Source: Staphylococcus shinii (GTDB lineage: Bacteria; Bacillota; Bacilli; Staphylococcales; Staphylococcaceae). From it: a stretch of DNA of 64,000 bases. The notes beneath the pieces were generated by a model, which saw only the letters and a list, made by a program, of their open reading frames with translations, was not told the DNA's origin and did not search any database. The first letter of the stretch is position 1, and each line of letters begins with the position of its first letter. Location: NCBI RefSeq assembly GCF_017583065.1, contig NZ_JAGEVL010000005.1:248001-312000 (forward strand), read 5' to 3'. A program made the translations under genes and the position numbers. Shown here piece after piece: positions 1 to 8,414 of this stretch.

Positions 1-196
1 AAAAGGTCTTAGAAGATTGGAATTAACAGTTATTACTATCAATAAACCTGCTGTAAATTTTTATGAAAAGATAGGTTTTAAAATCGAAGGAATTAAACAT
101 AGTTCTGTTTATATGGATGGTCATTATTTTGATGAATTGTATATGTCTATGATGTTGGATGAAGTCTATGAAGCTGAGACTGAAAATATATTGTAA
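1..196 (+). CDS. GNAT family N-acetyltransferase, C-terminal fragment
   Basis: An open frame enters from the left edge (first full codon at base 2) and stops at TAA 194-196, giving about 64 residues. The fragment contains the typical end of a GCN5-related acetyltransferase: the stretch NKPAVNFYEKIGFKIEG is the usual last helix and strand of the fold, followed by a Tyr-rich tail with DELYMSMML. This resembles the RimJ/RimL/SpeG type. The acetyl-CoA binding loop lies outside the window, so the substrate cannot be guessed. No clear terminator follows before the next gene. Confidence 0.75.
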   Translation, partial: KGLRRLELTVITINKPAVNFYEKIGFKIEGIKHSSVYMDGHYFDELYMSMMLDEVYEAETENIL

Positions 197-315
197 GTCT
201 GATTATTAATTTTTAAAAATATCATAGTTAGCTAATGATATAGTTCCTTTTGTTAAAATTATTACTGGGTTTGTTATAAAATATATGTAATAGTAATAGG
301 CAAGGAGGAAAAATT

Positions 316-1290
316 GTGATTAAAAAAATAGCTGCACTATCAAGTGTGACAATTGCCGCTTCATATCTATACGTAAAAGTAAGAGAAAAACGAAGTTATA
401 AAAGTTTTTTACATGAATTAATGTTAAGAATCACTAATGCGAAAAGTCCATTTGAAAATGTTGAAAATGCACAAAAAAGTTTAGATGCTGTAAAAGAACA
501 AACAAATGGGCTATATGATGGCACAGACTACCATTTTAAACATAAGATACAAGCGACAACAGTCCAGCAGTCTACAGTTTATACGGTAAATGCTCAAATC
601 GATAGACAACAACAAGTCGTATTATATATCCATGGTGGTGCTTGGTTCCAAGATCCATTGAAATATCATTTTGATTATATCGATACGCTTGCAAGTGAAT
701 TGAGCGCTAAAATTGTTTTACCTATTTACCCAAAAGTGCCACATGCTACTTATAAAGAGACATTTACATTATTGAAAGAAATATATGAAAACATTGTGAG
801 AGAGGTAGAAGACCCTCATCAAATTATAGTAATGGGAGATTCAGCTGGTGGACAAATTGCTTTATCATTTGCGCAATATATTAAAATGCAAGAACTACCT
901 CAACCAAGTAATATTATTATGATATCACCTGTACTTGATGGAACATTATCTAACCCTGAGTCTGTAGTTTATGAGAAAAACGATCCGATGTTAGCTAGAG
1001 AAGGGAGTAAGTTTTTCTTAGAATTATGGTCTGGAGACTTACCATTAACAGATTGGCGTATTTCTCCTATGTTTGGAGATTTAGAAGGACTTGGACATAT
1101 TACATTAGTCATTGGCACTAAGGAAACGTTATACCCAGATGCACTTAAACTCTCGAATATGTTGAATAAACAAAATATAGCACATGATTTTATACCTGGG
1201 TATAATTTGTTCCATATTTATCCAGTGTTTCCAATTCCTGAAAGAGCACAAGTAATAACAAAATTAAAGCAGATTATTAAGAAATATTAG
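316..1290 (+). CDS. alpha/beta hydrolase (HSL-type esterase/lipase)
   Basis: Predicted serine esterase of 324 residues. It shows the oxyanion-hole motif HGGAW at residues 106-110 and the nucleophile elbow GDSAGG at 174-179, making Ser176 the nucleophile, with Asp275 (YPDA) and His300 (FHIYP) as likely triad partners. This motif set is typical of hormone-sensitive-lipase-like alpha/beta hydrolases. Residues 5-20 are hydrophobic and may be a membrane anchor or signal, so the enzyme may act at the membrane. The start is GTG at 316, 7 bases after a strong AAGGAGG. It stands alone and ends at a bidirectional terminator shared with the convergent EamA gene. The substrate is unknown; a short-chain or lipid ester is the family expectation. 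Confidence 0.85.
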   Translation: MIKKIAALSSVTIAASYLYVKVREKRSYKSFLHELMLRITNAKSPFENVENAQKSLDAVKEQTNGLYDGTDYHFKHKIQATTVQQSTVYTVNAQIDRQQQVVLYIHGGAWFQDPLKYHFDYIDTLASELSAKIVLPIYPKVPHATYKETFTLLKEIYENIVREVEDPHQIIVMGDSAGGQIALSFAQYIKMQELPQPSNIIMISPVLDGTLSNPESVVYEKNDPMLAREGSKFFLELWSGDLPLTDWRISPMFGDLEGLGHITLVIGTKETLYPDALKLSNMLNKQNIAHDFIPGYNLFHIYPVFPIPERAQVITKLKQIIKKY

Positions 1291-1370
1291 CACTATAATT
1301 AATAGACGTATTTTAATTTAATAAGAGCGTGATAAAGCTTGAAAGCTCTAAAATGTGTATAAAATATAAT

Positions 1371-1426
1371 AAAGAAGTGAGCTAACAGTCTAATACTTCA
1401 TTTAGACAAGTTAACTCACTTCTTTT
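1371..1426. terminator. bidirectional rho-independent terminator
   Basis: The arms AAAGAAGTGAGCTAAC and GTTAACTCACTTCTTT are near-perfect complements, with an inner AGTCTAA/TTTAGAC stem. A T-run follows on the plus side and an A-run lies on the other side. It separates the convergent esterase and EamA genes. Confidence 0.85.
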
Positions 1427-1471
1427 TAATTGATTATTAGAATAAATCATATAGTTAATAATATATTAATT

Positions 1472-2380
1472 TTAGTTGGCATGATCTTTTTTTAAAGAAA
1501 GCATTAAGATTAATAAAATAATTAATACAATGCCTACCAATTGGAAAGGGAGGAACGTTACTTTTAACCAAAATGCGCTAGCTACGATAGCCATTACTGG
1601 TTCTATCGTACCGAACAAAGTGGTTTCCTTTGCTGATAAATACTGCAAACTTTTTATAAAGAAAAAGAAAGCAATTGCAGTACCTCCTATAATACCAAAA
1701 GACAAGTAACTAAGTGTACTGAAAGTTATTTGTGAAATATCAAATTGCCATAATGGTGCTTTGAAATTCATTAATATTCCTGAAATCAACATCGCCCATC
1801 CTACCACTAATATTGAGGAAAAATTAACTAATAACTTAGTTGCGTATATTGTGTAAAAGGCAAGTGCGAGTCCAGAAATAACGCCCCAAGTGATGCTTGA
1901 AGTTGGTACTACAAGACGATCTAAGGAACCATTTGTTAAGAGCAGAAATGTACCCGTAAGTGTTAGTGTAATAGCTAACACATCAAAAAACTTAAAAGTT
2001 GCTTTGCGACGCGCGACATACCAAAAAATAATATAAACAGGCGCAATATATTGTAATAAAGTAGCTATTGCTGCATTGCCTTCATCGATTGACGCCATAT
2101 AAGAGTATTGCACAAGTAACATGCCAAAAATCGAAAATATCAATAGCTGTAGCGTACTTGTAAATTTAGTGAAGATAATAAAAATAGAGCGATGGGGGTT
2201 TAAAATTTTAAAAATAATCATAAGTATTATACCACTAAGTATTAGTCTAGCAGTAACATACCAGTTAATATCAATATGCCTATATCTAAATAGATAATCG
2301 GATACCGTTCCTCCCAGTCCCCAAAAAGAAGCTCCTACAATTGCTAAAATAATGCCTATCATACGTTTTTGTATTTTCAT
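1472..2380 (-). CDS. EamA/DMT family transporter
   Basis: A 302-residue integral membrane protein of the drug/metabolite transporter superfamily. About ten hydrophobic helices fall in two repeated halves. The family signature glycines appear in the first helix (GIILAIVGASFWGLGGTVSD), and the second half begins near the TWGVISGLALAFYTIYATK segment. Such proteins usually export amino acids, metabolites or nucleotide breakdown products; no substrate can be assigned. It reads away from the AraC regulator at 2484 across a 103-base gap, a standard arrangement for an exporter and its regulator. The ribosome site AGGTGAT lies 4 bases before the ATG. Confidence 0.85.
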   Translation of the reverse strand: MKIQKRMIGIILAIVGASFWGLGGTVSDYLFRYRHIDINWYVTARLILSGIILMIIFKILNPHRSIFIIFTKFTSTLQLLIFSIFGMLLVQYSYMASIDEGNAAIATLLQYIAPVYIIFWYVARRKATFKFFDVLAITLTLTGTFLLLTNGSLDRLVVPTSSITWGVISGLALAFYTIYATKLLVNFSSILVVGWAMLISGILMNFKAPLWQFDISQITFSTLSYLSFGIIGGTAIAFFFFIKSLQYLSAKETTLFGTIEPVMAIVASAFWLKVTFLPFQLVGIVLIILLILMLSLKKDHAN

Positions 2381-2383
2381 TTT

Positions 2384-2478
2384 ATCACCTAATAATTATT
2401 AATATATTAAACTATAAACGAAATCAATTTGCTATAATACATTAAAATGAATTAAAAGTATTAATATATTGAGGTGAT
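2384..2478. promoter_or_regulatory. divergent EamA/araC control region with mirrored AT palindromes
   Basis: The gap between the divergent genes carries TTAATATATTAA (2399-2410) near the EamA start and TATTAATATATT (2459-2470) near the regulator start, each followed in its own direction by AGGTGAT. TATAAT at 2433-2438 is a plausible -10 box for the regulator gene. The mirrored AT palindromes are candidate binding sites for the AraC protein. Seen directly as sequence; the function is inferred. Confidence 0.45.
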
Positions 2479-2483
2479 GTTAT

Positions 2484-3365
2484 ATGGATAATGAAATAAT
2501 TATAGGAAATAATAGAGAAGAATATATACAATACCCAGATTATCAATGGAAGCATGTCATTCTCCACACAACTTTAAGTCAAACATTATTAGGTCATATA
2601 CCTTTACATTGGCATCATGCTCTACAATTTGTCTATGTTATTAATGGAAAAATAAAAGTGAACATTGGGGATAATATTATAGTATTGAAGGAGAGAGATG
2701 GTATATTTATAAACGCTGATACTGTCCATGATATACACGATATGGCTCAAAGTAGTAACTTTTATTGTTGGAATATTGAGCAACCTGATGTTACTAATTT
2801 TATTGAATATAAGTATGTAAATTATATTATTGAGTTAACCAAGCAAGTTCCGTATATTTATTTGTCATATAGTCATAAGCAACAACGAGAACTTTTAAAA
2901 ATAATAGAATATACAGGTACAATTTATGAAAAGCATGAAAACTTATATCAACTTGAAGTTACGATACAATTTTATAACGCGATTAAATGGTTATTACACC
3001 ACATGTCGGCATATATAGATGATTTAACGTACAATTTTGATAACCGTGTTAAACAAATCATTGAATATATACATGAGCATTACTCAAACAAAATAACGTT
3101 ACAACAACTCAGCGATGTGGTCCATATGAGTGAAGCGGAAACGATAAAGTTATTTAAAAGGGCAACTAAACAAACGCCATTTGAATATATACAAAAAACG
3201 AGACTTGAGGCTAGCATCTATAAGTTAAACGATAAAGCAAAATACACTATCACTGACATTGCCATGCGCTGTGGTTTTTCTACCACGAGTTATTTTATAA
3301 AATTATTTAAGAATACCTATGGCATGACTCCAAAACAATATCAAAAGTTTCAATTACAATCATAG
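2484..3365 (+). CDS. AraC family transcriptional regulator
   Basis: A 293-residue regulator. The N-terminal part is a cupin-like sensor domain (LHWHHALQFVYVINGKIKV, about residues 38-60, followed by a typical barrel turn). The C-terminal 100 residues (about 190-290) are a double helix-turn-helix: VKQIIEYIHEHYSNKITLQQ is the first recognition unit and the end has the family signature DIAMRCGFSTTSYFIKLFK. It is divergent from the EamA exporter and is its probable regulator. The effector is unknown. Start at ATG 2484 after GAGGTGATG. Confidence 0.88.
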   Translation: MDNEIIIGNNREEYIQYPDYQWKHVILHTTLSQTLLGHIPLHWHHALQFVYVINGKIKVNIGDNIIVLKERDGIFINADTVHDIHDMAQSSNFYCWNIEQPDVTNFIEYKYVNYIIELTKQVPYIYLSYSHKQQRELLKIIEYTGTIYEKHENLYQLEVTIQFYNAIKWLLHHMSAYIDDLTYNFDNRVKQIIEYIHEHYSNKITLQQLSDVVHMSEAETIKLFKRATKQTPFEYIQKTRLEASIYKLNDKAKYTITDIAMRCGFSTTSYFIKLFKNTYGMTPKQYQKFQLQS

Positions 3366-3380
3366 GACAAAGCAACATAA

Positions 3381-3427
3381 ATAAGGGCGAGATAGAAATC
3401 AATAGTTGAATTCTATCTCACCCTTAT
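3381..3427. terminator. bidirectional terminator, GGGxGAGATAGAAATC family
   Basis: The arms AAGGGCGAGATAGAA and TTCTATCTCACCCTT pair almost perfectly around a short loop. It serves the convergent araC gene and the M20 gene, and belongs to a family of similar hairpins in this window. Confidence 0.8.
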
Positions 3428-3494
3428 TATCCGTATTAATGTTAATTTTCTAGTATATAAATAGTCATATCGTGACCAGTAGCACAAATAATTT

Positions 3495-4652
3495 TTATTT
3501 TAGATTTTTTAAGTAGGTAGGGAAAAATTCTGTGTATAAATCAATGAATGTGAGGTAGCTATTTTTCTCAACATATTCATCTACTTGATGTGCCTGACTT
3601 ACTAAACCTGGACCATACATGATAAATGAAAAATCTTCATCTTTATCAACTAATAAGTCAGAAGCATCTGTAACTCCTGGTGATGCTTCTGAAGGTAAGT
3701 CTGTATTTAAATATTTCAAACCTAAATCGTGAGCTAGTGTTATCAAGCTATTTTTACCTGTTGTGTAAACAGGAGGTCTAGACATATACGTATCAATTTC
3801 TATGTCTGTATTATCGGTTTCAACTTGTTTTAAAATTTCATTAAAATAAGTTATGAATTGGTCATTGTCATGTTCTGGAATAGTGCGGATATTGAACTCA
3901 GATTCAGCATGTTCAGGTATAGAGTTTACTTGATTGCCGCCATGAAAAATTGTAGCGTTCATAATTGGGTTACCTAGTAAATTATTATTTTTATCAAATT
4001 TAGAAAATCCTTCGTCAGCTTTATATACAAATTTAACTAAAGGTGAGATTGCATTAAATCCTAGTTGTGGCATAGAGCTGTGAGCAGCTTTCCCTCTTGA
4101 AATGACACGGATGTCCATAGAACCCTTATGCGCATAGATAATCCTATCTTGTGAGGGCTCTGCAATAACAAGTGCCTCTACATCTTTCATATATCCTTCT
4201 TGTTGGAATGTTTTAGCCCCTTCACCCACAATTTCTTCCCCTGCAGTTGCTAATAGTCTAATCCGTCCATATTCTAATAAGTTTTGATCATGGATATCAA
4301 TCATGCTTAATACTAAAGCAGCTAATCCAGATTTCATATCGGCCGATCCGCGTCCATATAGTTTGCCATCTACTTCAGTCAATTTAAATGGATCATATGT
4401 CCATTTATTAATATCTCCCTCAGATACTACATCCATATGACCTGAAATACCTAAAACGGGCCCCTCTGTTCCAATTTCAGCAACTAAATTGGCTCTTGTA
4501 TCACTGATTTTAATTATTTTTGAGTCAATACCATGTTGTGATAGTAAATCATTTAAATATTCGCAAACTTGGATTTCATGATCATTTACGGATTTAATTG
4601 TGACTAAATCCTCCAATATTTGAATCTTTTCACTTTCTGTAAATTTACTCAT
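3495..4652 (-). CDS. ArgE/DapE-type M20 deacylase or dipeptidase
   Basis: A 385-residue zinc hydrolase of the M20 family. Likely metal ligands and catalytic residues are His72 and Asp74 (GHMDVV), Asp105 (GRGSADMKSG), the Glu139-Glu140 pair (ATAGEE) and a C-terminal His in SQAHQVDEY. The dimerisation domain is inserted in the middle (starting near KGSMDIRVISRGKAAHSS). Family members deacylate N-acyl amino acids (acetylornithine, succinyl-diaminopimelate) or cleave dipeptides; the substrate cannot be chosen here. A close paralogue lies at 24877-26046. It is monocistronic, between a terminator and its own promoter gap. Confidence 0.85.
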   Translation of the reverse strand: MSKFTESEKIQILEDLVTIKSVNDHEIQVCEYLNDLLSQHGIDSKIIKISDTRANLVAEIGTEGPVLGISGHMDVVSEGDINKWTYDPFKLTEVDGKLYGRGSADMKSGLAALVLSMIDIHDQNLLEYGRIRLLATAGEEIVGEGAKTFQQEGYMKDVEALVIAEPSQDRIIYAHKGSMDIRVISRGKAAHSSMPQLGFNAISPLVKFVYKADEGFSKFDKNNNLLGNPIMNATIFHGGNQVNSIPEHAESEFNIRTIPEHDNDQFITYFNEILKQVETDNTDIEIDTYMSRPPVYTTGKNSLITLAHDLGLKYLNTDLPSEASPGVTDASDLLVDKDEDFSFIMYGPGLVSQAHQVDEYVEKNSYLTFIDLYTEFFPTYLKNLK

Positions 4653-4816
4653 AAATAAAAACCCCTTTTCAATAAATATAAAATTCAGACAATTTAAGTA
4701 TAGCTAATAAAATTGAAGAATTGTAATTAAAAGGGCTAGATAAAATGTAAAGAAAATTTGAAGGATAAGCATTTGTTGCATAATTAATAGGGAAATAGAG
4801 CCATTAATTATAAAAA

Positions 4817-4863
4817 ATCATACATGGTTCTTTATAAACCTTGTTCTAAAGACCATGTATGAT
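4817..4863 (-). terminator. terminator overlapping the end of the 105-residue membrane protein gene
   Basis: Read on the minus strand, ATCATACATGGTCTTTA pairs with TAAAGAACCATGTATGAT and is followed by T6. The left arm encodes the last residues of the upstream gene, and the stop codon lies in the loop-proximal part, so coding sequence and terminator are shared. Confidence 0.8.
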
Positions 4864-5149
4864 GCTGATTATCTTTTAATGAAGATACATTATTTAATTT
4901 ATAATTATTACTAGATTGTGAACCTTGAGGTATGTCACTAGATTCAGTAGTTTTTAATTCAGAAGATTGGGAACTGTTGTTGATATAGTCTACATTTTCA
5001 ATGTTCTTAGTATTATCAGAATCTAATACGGCGCCTCTCATATCATTACCTTGAAAACTCCCTACTAAAAGCATAACCAGATAAGCACAGCAAATAATTG
5101 CTACAACAGCAAGATATATTGAAACCACCAATTTAACTGACTTACTCAT
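4832..5149 (-). CDS. small single-pass membrane protein, unknown function
   Basis: A 105-residue protein I do not recognise. Residues 7-30 form one hydrophobic helix, and the remaining 75 residues are polar, rich in Ser, Asn, Gln and Asp, probably unstructured and outside the cell if the N-terminus stays in. It has no LPXTG motif or lipobox. The ribosome site is excellent (TAGGAGGTAG, 6 bases before ATG), and a strong terminator overlaps its end, so it is very likely expressed as a single gene. It is divergent from the capsule operon, which hints at, but does not prove, an envelope role. Confidence 0.65.
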   Translation of the reverse strand: MSKSVKLVVSIYLAVVAIICCAYLVMLLVGSFQGNDMRGAVLDSDNTKNIENVDYINNSSQSSELKTTESSDIPQGSQSSNNYKLNNVSSLKDNQHHTWSLEQGL

Positions 5150-5567
5150 AAACTACCTCCTAAAATTTGTATCCGTTGTCCCTTACACATATAAGATAAC
5201 ATTTAAATTTTAATGCCATGTAAAATTGAGGTAAATAATATATTTATTTATTTTAGGAAAAAGTTCTTAGGTAATTAAAAAATATTAAAATTCTTCTTAT
5301 AAAAACAAAACATATATAAAGTCTAACCAATTACTTTCACATAAGGGTTTTTGAATATATTTAATTTTTTTACAGATGAATTGTAAACATAGATTTACAA
5401 ATTATTAATAGATAATTCAAACTGTTTAAACTAAATCAATAACTACATGATAGCATGTCATTATCAAAAGATAGAGGTAGATAAGACATGTCATCTTAAT
5501 AATATTGATATTCTACGCTATTTTGAATACATAAAATTAAATAGGTTGTTGAAAAGAGGGATAAAAT
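5150..5567. other. 418-base AT-rich gap upstream of the capsule operon
   Basis: No gene is visible. It must hold the promoter of the minus-strand 105-residue gene and of capB. Notable items are a perfect 7-bp inverted repeat TTGTAAA-N6-TTTACAA at 5381-5400 and two copies of CATGTCAT roughly 30 bases apart (about 5455-5500). I could not place a confident -35/-10 pair. Confidence 0.5.
5381..5400. promoter_or_regulatory. candidate operator palindrome upstream of capB
   Basis: TTGTAAACATAGATTTACAA is a perfect 7-bp inverted repeat with a 6-bp spacer, about 170 bases before capB. The size and symmetry suit a dimeric regulator. No named regulator is assigned. Confidence 0.35.
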
Positions 5568-6725
5568 TTGCTACTAATCATAATTTGTATCGGGGTTATT
5601 CTTTGGTTAGGTATTGTTGAAAAGAAAAGGCATTCTAACAGATTAGAGAAGATTCCTGTACGTATCAATATAAATGGTATTAGAGGTAAATCTACTATAA
5701 CTAGATTGATTTACAGTACTTTACGTGAGGACAACTATCGGGTTATTGGCAAAACCACGGGTACTGACGCGCGTATGATGTATTGGTTTACACCTAGAGA
5801 GTATCCAGTTTATAGAAAACCACAAGGAGCAAATATAGGAGAGCAACGCGATATTATTAGGAAAGTTGTGAAACAAAAAGCCAACGCTTTAGTTAATGAA
5901 TGTATGGCTGTGAATCCCGATTATCAAATTACTTTCCAAAAAGAACTAGTTAAAGCCAATATAGGTGTTATCGTGAACGTAATGGAAGATCATATGGATG
6001 TTCTTGGGCCAACGTTAGACGAAGTGGCGGAAGCTTTTACAGCAACTATTCCTTATAGAGGGCACCTCGTTGTTATGAAAGATGACTATACAGATTTTTT
6101 TGCTAAAGTTGCAAAAAAGCGTAAGACGAAACTTATCGTTGTAGATAAAGAAGAAGTGCCAGAATCGTACTTAAGAAAATTTGGTTATATTGTGTTCCCT
6201 GATAATGTAGCCATTGCAATGGGTGTTGCAGAAGCACTTGGTATCGATAGAGAAATCGCATTAAAAGGTATGTTAAATGCCCCACCAGATGTTGGTGCGG
6301 TTGAAGTTAAATACTTTGATGCTAATCATTCAACTAATGTTTATGTCAATGCATTCGCTGCTAACGAACCAAAATCAACTAAGGCAATATTAAATAAAGT
6401 CGAAAGCTATAACTATCCATATAAGAAAATTGTCATTATCTTGAATTGCCGTTCTGATAGGGTCGATAGGACAAGACAGTTTGCAGAGGATTTCATTACT
6501 GAAGTTGATTTTGATACGTTGATTTGTACTGGTAAGAGTACTCAAATGGTTACTGAAGTAATGAAAGGTCAACCCGATAAAAAGTACTTAAATTTTGAAG
6601 GTAGAGATATTAAAGAAATAGAGCAAGCGTTATACCAAGAGTCTCAAAACGCATTGATATTTTGTGTTGGTAATATCCATGGACCAGGTAAACAAATAGC
6701 GCAGTATATAGAAGGGATCAAATAA
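5568..6725 (+). CDS. capB: poly-gamma-glutamate synthase CapB/PgsB, ATP-dependent ligase
   Basis: Catalytic subunit of poly-gamma-glutamate capsule synthesis, 385 residues. One hydrophobic helix (residues 1-17) anchors it; the rest is a Mur-ligase-like ATPase with P-loop NGIRGKST at residues 36-43. With CapC it phosphorylates the growing chain's carboxylate and adds glutamate through the gamma-amide at the inner face of the membrane. Length and sequence match CapB/PgsB of staphylococci and bacilli. The start is TTG at 5568 after GAGGGAT; the hydrophobic N-terminus begins at this codon. First gene of a compact operon: capC follows after one base. Confidence 0.93.
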   Translation: MLLIIICIGVILWLGIVEKKRHSNRLEKIPVRININGIRGKSTITRLIYSTLREDNYRVIGKTTGTDARMMYWFTPREYPVYRKPQGANIGEQRDIIRKVVKQKANALVNECMAVNPDYQITFQKELVKANIGVIVNVMEDHMDVLGPTLDEVAEAFTATIPYRGHLVVMKDDYTDFFAKVAKKRKTKLIVVDKEEVPESYLRKFGYIVFPDNVAIAMGVAEALGIDREIALKGMLNAPPDVGAVEVKYFDANHSTNVYVNAFAANEPKSTKAILNKVESYNYPYKKIVIILNCRSDRVDRTRQFAEDFITEVDFDTLICTGKSTQMVTEVMKGQPDKKYLNFEGRDIKEIEQALYQESQNALIFCVGNIHGPGKQIAQYIEGIK

Positions 6726-6726
6726 T

Positions 6727-7179
6727 ATGATAGGTTCAGAGTTATATTTTTCATTATTTGTGGGCATTGTATTAAGCTTAATTTTCGCTGAAAAGTTTGG
6801 TATTAGTCCAGCTGGGTTAGTAGTACCTGGGTATTTAGCTTTAATTTTTGATCAACCGATTATGCTATTATCCGTACTCATTATTAGCTGTATTACATAC
6901 TTTATCGTGAACCATGGTGTAAGTCGGATTGTTATCTTATATGGCCGAAGAAAGTTTGCAGCCATGATCTTGACTGGAATGGTTTTAAAATTTATTTTTG
7001 ATTTAATATATCCGTTGACGCCTTTTGAGATGGTCGAAATGTCAGGCATAGGAGTGGTTATACCAGGCATTATAGCAAACACGATCCAAAAGCAAGGTGT
7101 CATTATTACTTTATCAACTTGTATGCTTTTAACATGTATCACTTATGTCATTTTATTCTTTTATAGCTTTATCAATTAG
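6727..7179 (+). CDS. capC: poly-gamma-glutamate biosynthesis membrane protein CapC/PgsC
   Basis: A 150-residue integral membrane protein with four to five hydrophobic helices. It matches CapC/PgsC in size, in its N-terminal segment GIVLSLIFAEKFGISPAGLV, and in its position directly after capB. CapC pairs with CapB to form the membrane ligase that polymerises glutamate. It begins 1 base after the capB stop, so translation is probably coupled; the ribosome site AGAAGGGATC lies inside the capB end. Confidence 0.93.
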   Translation: MIGSELYFSLFVGIVLSLIFAEKFGISPAGLVVPGYLALIFDQPIMLLSVLIISCITYFIVNHGVSRIVILYGRRKFAAMILTGMVLKFIFDLIYPLTPFEMVEMSGIGVVIPGIIANTIQKQGVIITLSTCMLLTCITYVILFFYSFIN

Positions 7180-7193
7180 TAAGGAGCATATAT

Positions 7194-8264
7194 ATGAAGA
7201 ATTCTAAAAGATTTTCAATAGAAGAACGCATACTCAAGTGGACTAAACGGCATAAGAAAAGAAATACAATTTACACTAGCATTATTTTAATCATCGCTAT
7301 TGTACTTTTAGTATTTGTCATGACATCACAAAAAATTGAACCTGTTAAAGCTATGGATAAAGGTCAAGGTGATATAAGAATGACATATTTAGGAAATGTC
7401 GAATTAAACAACCACATTAGAAAAAATAATATTAACGAAGCTTTTGGTGCGATTAAACCAATCTTAAAGGGGAGTGATTATTCTACTGCAAGTTTACAAG
7501 TATCGAAATTCTCAGATGATAGAAAAACAAATATTAATAAAAATTTAGAAAATATAATGTTTTTAAGAGATTTGAATATAAAAAGTTTAAATCTTATCAA
7601 CCAAGTTACAGATAATGTGACTGCAAGAGATTTAATGAAATCGGTAGAAGCTCAGTCAGGCTATAATTATTTAACTGGAAATGGCTCCAACGCTATCAAT
7701 AGTAAAACAGTTCAACAAACGGTAAAAGATAAAAAAATAGCTAATGTATCATTCACTGATGTTGAGTCAGACTATACAGATACATTAAAAAATACGACTT
7801 CAGTAAGTTTAGAACCAAATATTTACATCCCCTTAATCAAAAAGCTTAAAGAAAACAATGATTATGTAGTTGTTAACGTTGATTGGGGTATCACAGATGA
7901 ACGATCGGTGACAACTCGGCAAAGAGAATACGCACATTCATTAGTTGATGCCGGTGCTGATGTGATAATTGGTCATAACTCGGTAGTACAAGAAATAGAA
8001 AAATATAAAGATACTAGTATTTTTTACAGTCTAGGTAATGTAACATCAGAAGATTTTTTATCAAAAAACAAACAAGGCTTAGCGGTACAACAGAATTGGA
8101 ATGGTGGCCAGTCTCAGTTCACAGTGACACCAATTAAATCACAAGGTGGACAAATCACCAAATCCAATCCAAACAAAGTAGAAGAAATTAAATTACTTAA
8201 TAATATTGAAGGTAAAGACATAAATTTCAAAAAAGAGAATGGAGGGTATGTTTATGAACATTAA
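7194..8264 (+). CDS. capA: poly-gamma-glutamate capsule protein CapA/PgsA
   Basis: A 356-residue protein with a short cytoplasmic start, one membrane helix (about residues 26-46) and a large outside domain. The domain has the metallophosphoesterase-like fold of PGA_cap/CapA proteins; the end of the fold is visible as the IIGHNSVVQEIEKYKD and FYSLGNVTSEDF segments. CapA is needed for polymer export or transport across the membrane. Ribosome site AAGGAG lies 8 bases before the ATG. Its last 11 bases overlap capE. Confidence 0.92.
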   Translation: MKNSKRFSIEERILKWTKRHKKRNTIYTSIILIIAIVLLVFVMTSQKIEPVKAMDKGQGDIRMTYLGNVELNNHIRKNNINEAFGAIKPILKGSDYSTASLQVSKFSDDRKTNINKNLENIMFLRDLNIKSLNLINQVTDNVTARDLMKSVEAQSGYNYLTGNGSNAINSKTVQQTVKDKKIANVSFTDVESDYTDTLKNTTSVSLEPNIYIPLIKKLKENNDYVVVNVDWGITDERSVTTRQREYAHSLVDAGADVIIGHNSVVQEIEKYKDTSIFYSLGNVTSEDFLSKNKQGLAVQQNWNGGQSQFTVTPIKSQGGQITKSNPNKVEEIKLLNNIEGKDINFKKENGGYVYEH

Positions 8265-8412
8265 AGAACATTGGGTAAGTATAACAGTTATTTCTGTGGT
8301 ATTGATTGTTTTACTATTAATAGTTTTCGCGAGAGCGAACGAAGGATTAGATCAATATGAACAAAATGAACTGAAAACTTCTCATCACCAATATCTTTCT
8401 AAAGGAGCTTAA
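8254..8412 (+). CDS. capE: small capsule protein CapE/PgsE-like, 52 residues
   Basis: A short frame between capA and capD encodes 52 residues, starting MNIKEHWVSITVISVV. Residues 7-27 form a membrane helix, followed by a charged tail. The ATG at 8254 follows GGAGGG with a 7-base gap; an upstream in-frame ATG at 8248 is too close to that site. It overlaps the capA stop by 11 bases, and its end carries the capD ribosome site. Position and size match CapE of Bacillus anthracis and PgsE of B. subtilis, which are needed for or stimulate polymer synthesis. Identity rests on position and shape, not on a shared motif. Confidence 0.75.
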   Translation: MNIKEHWVSITVISVVLIVLLLIVFARANEGLDQYEQNELKTSHHQYLSKGA

Positions 8413-8414
8413 GT

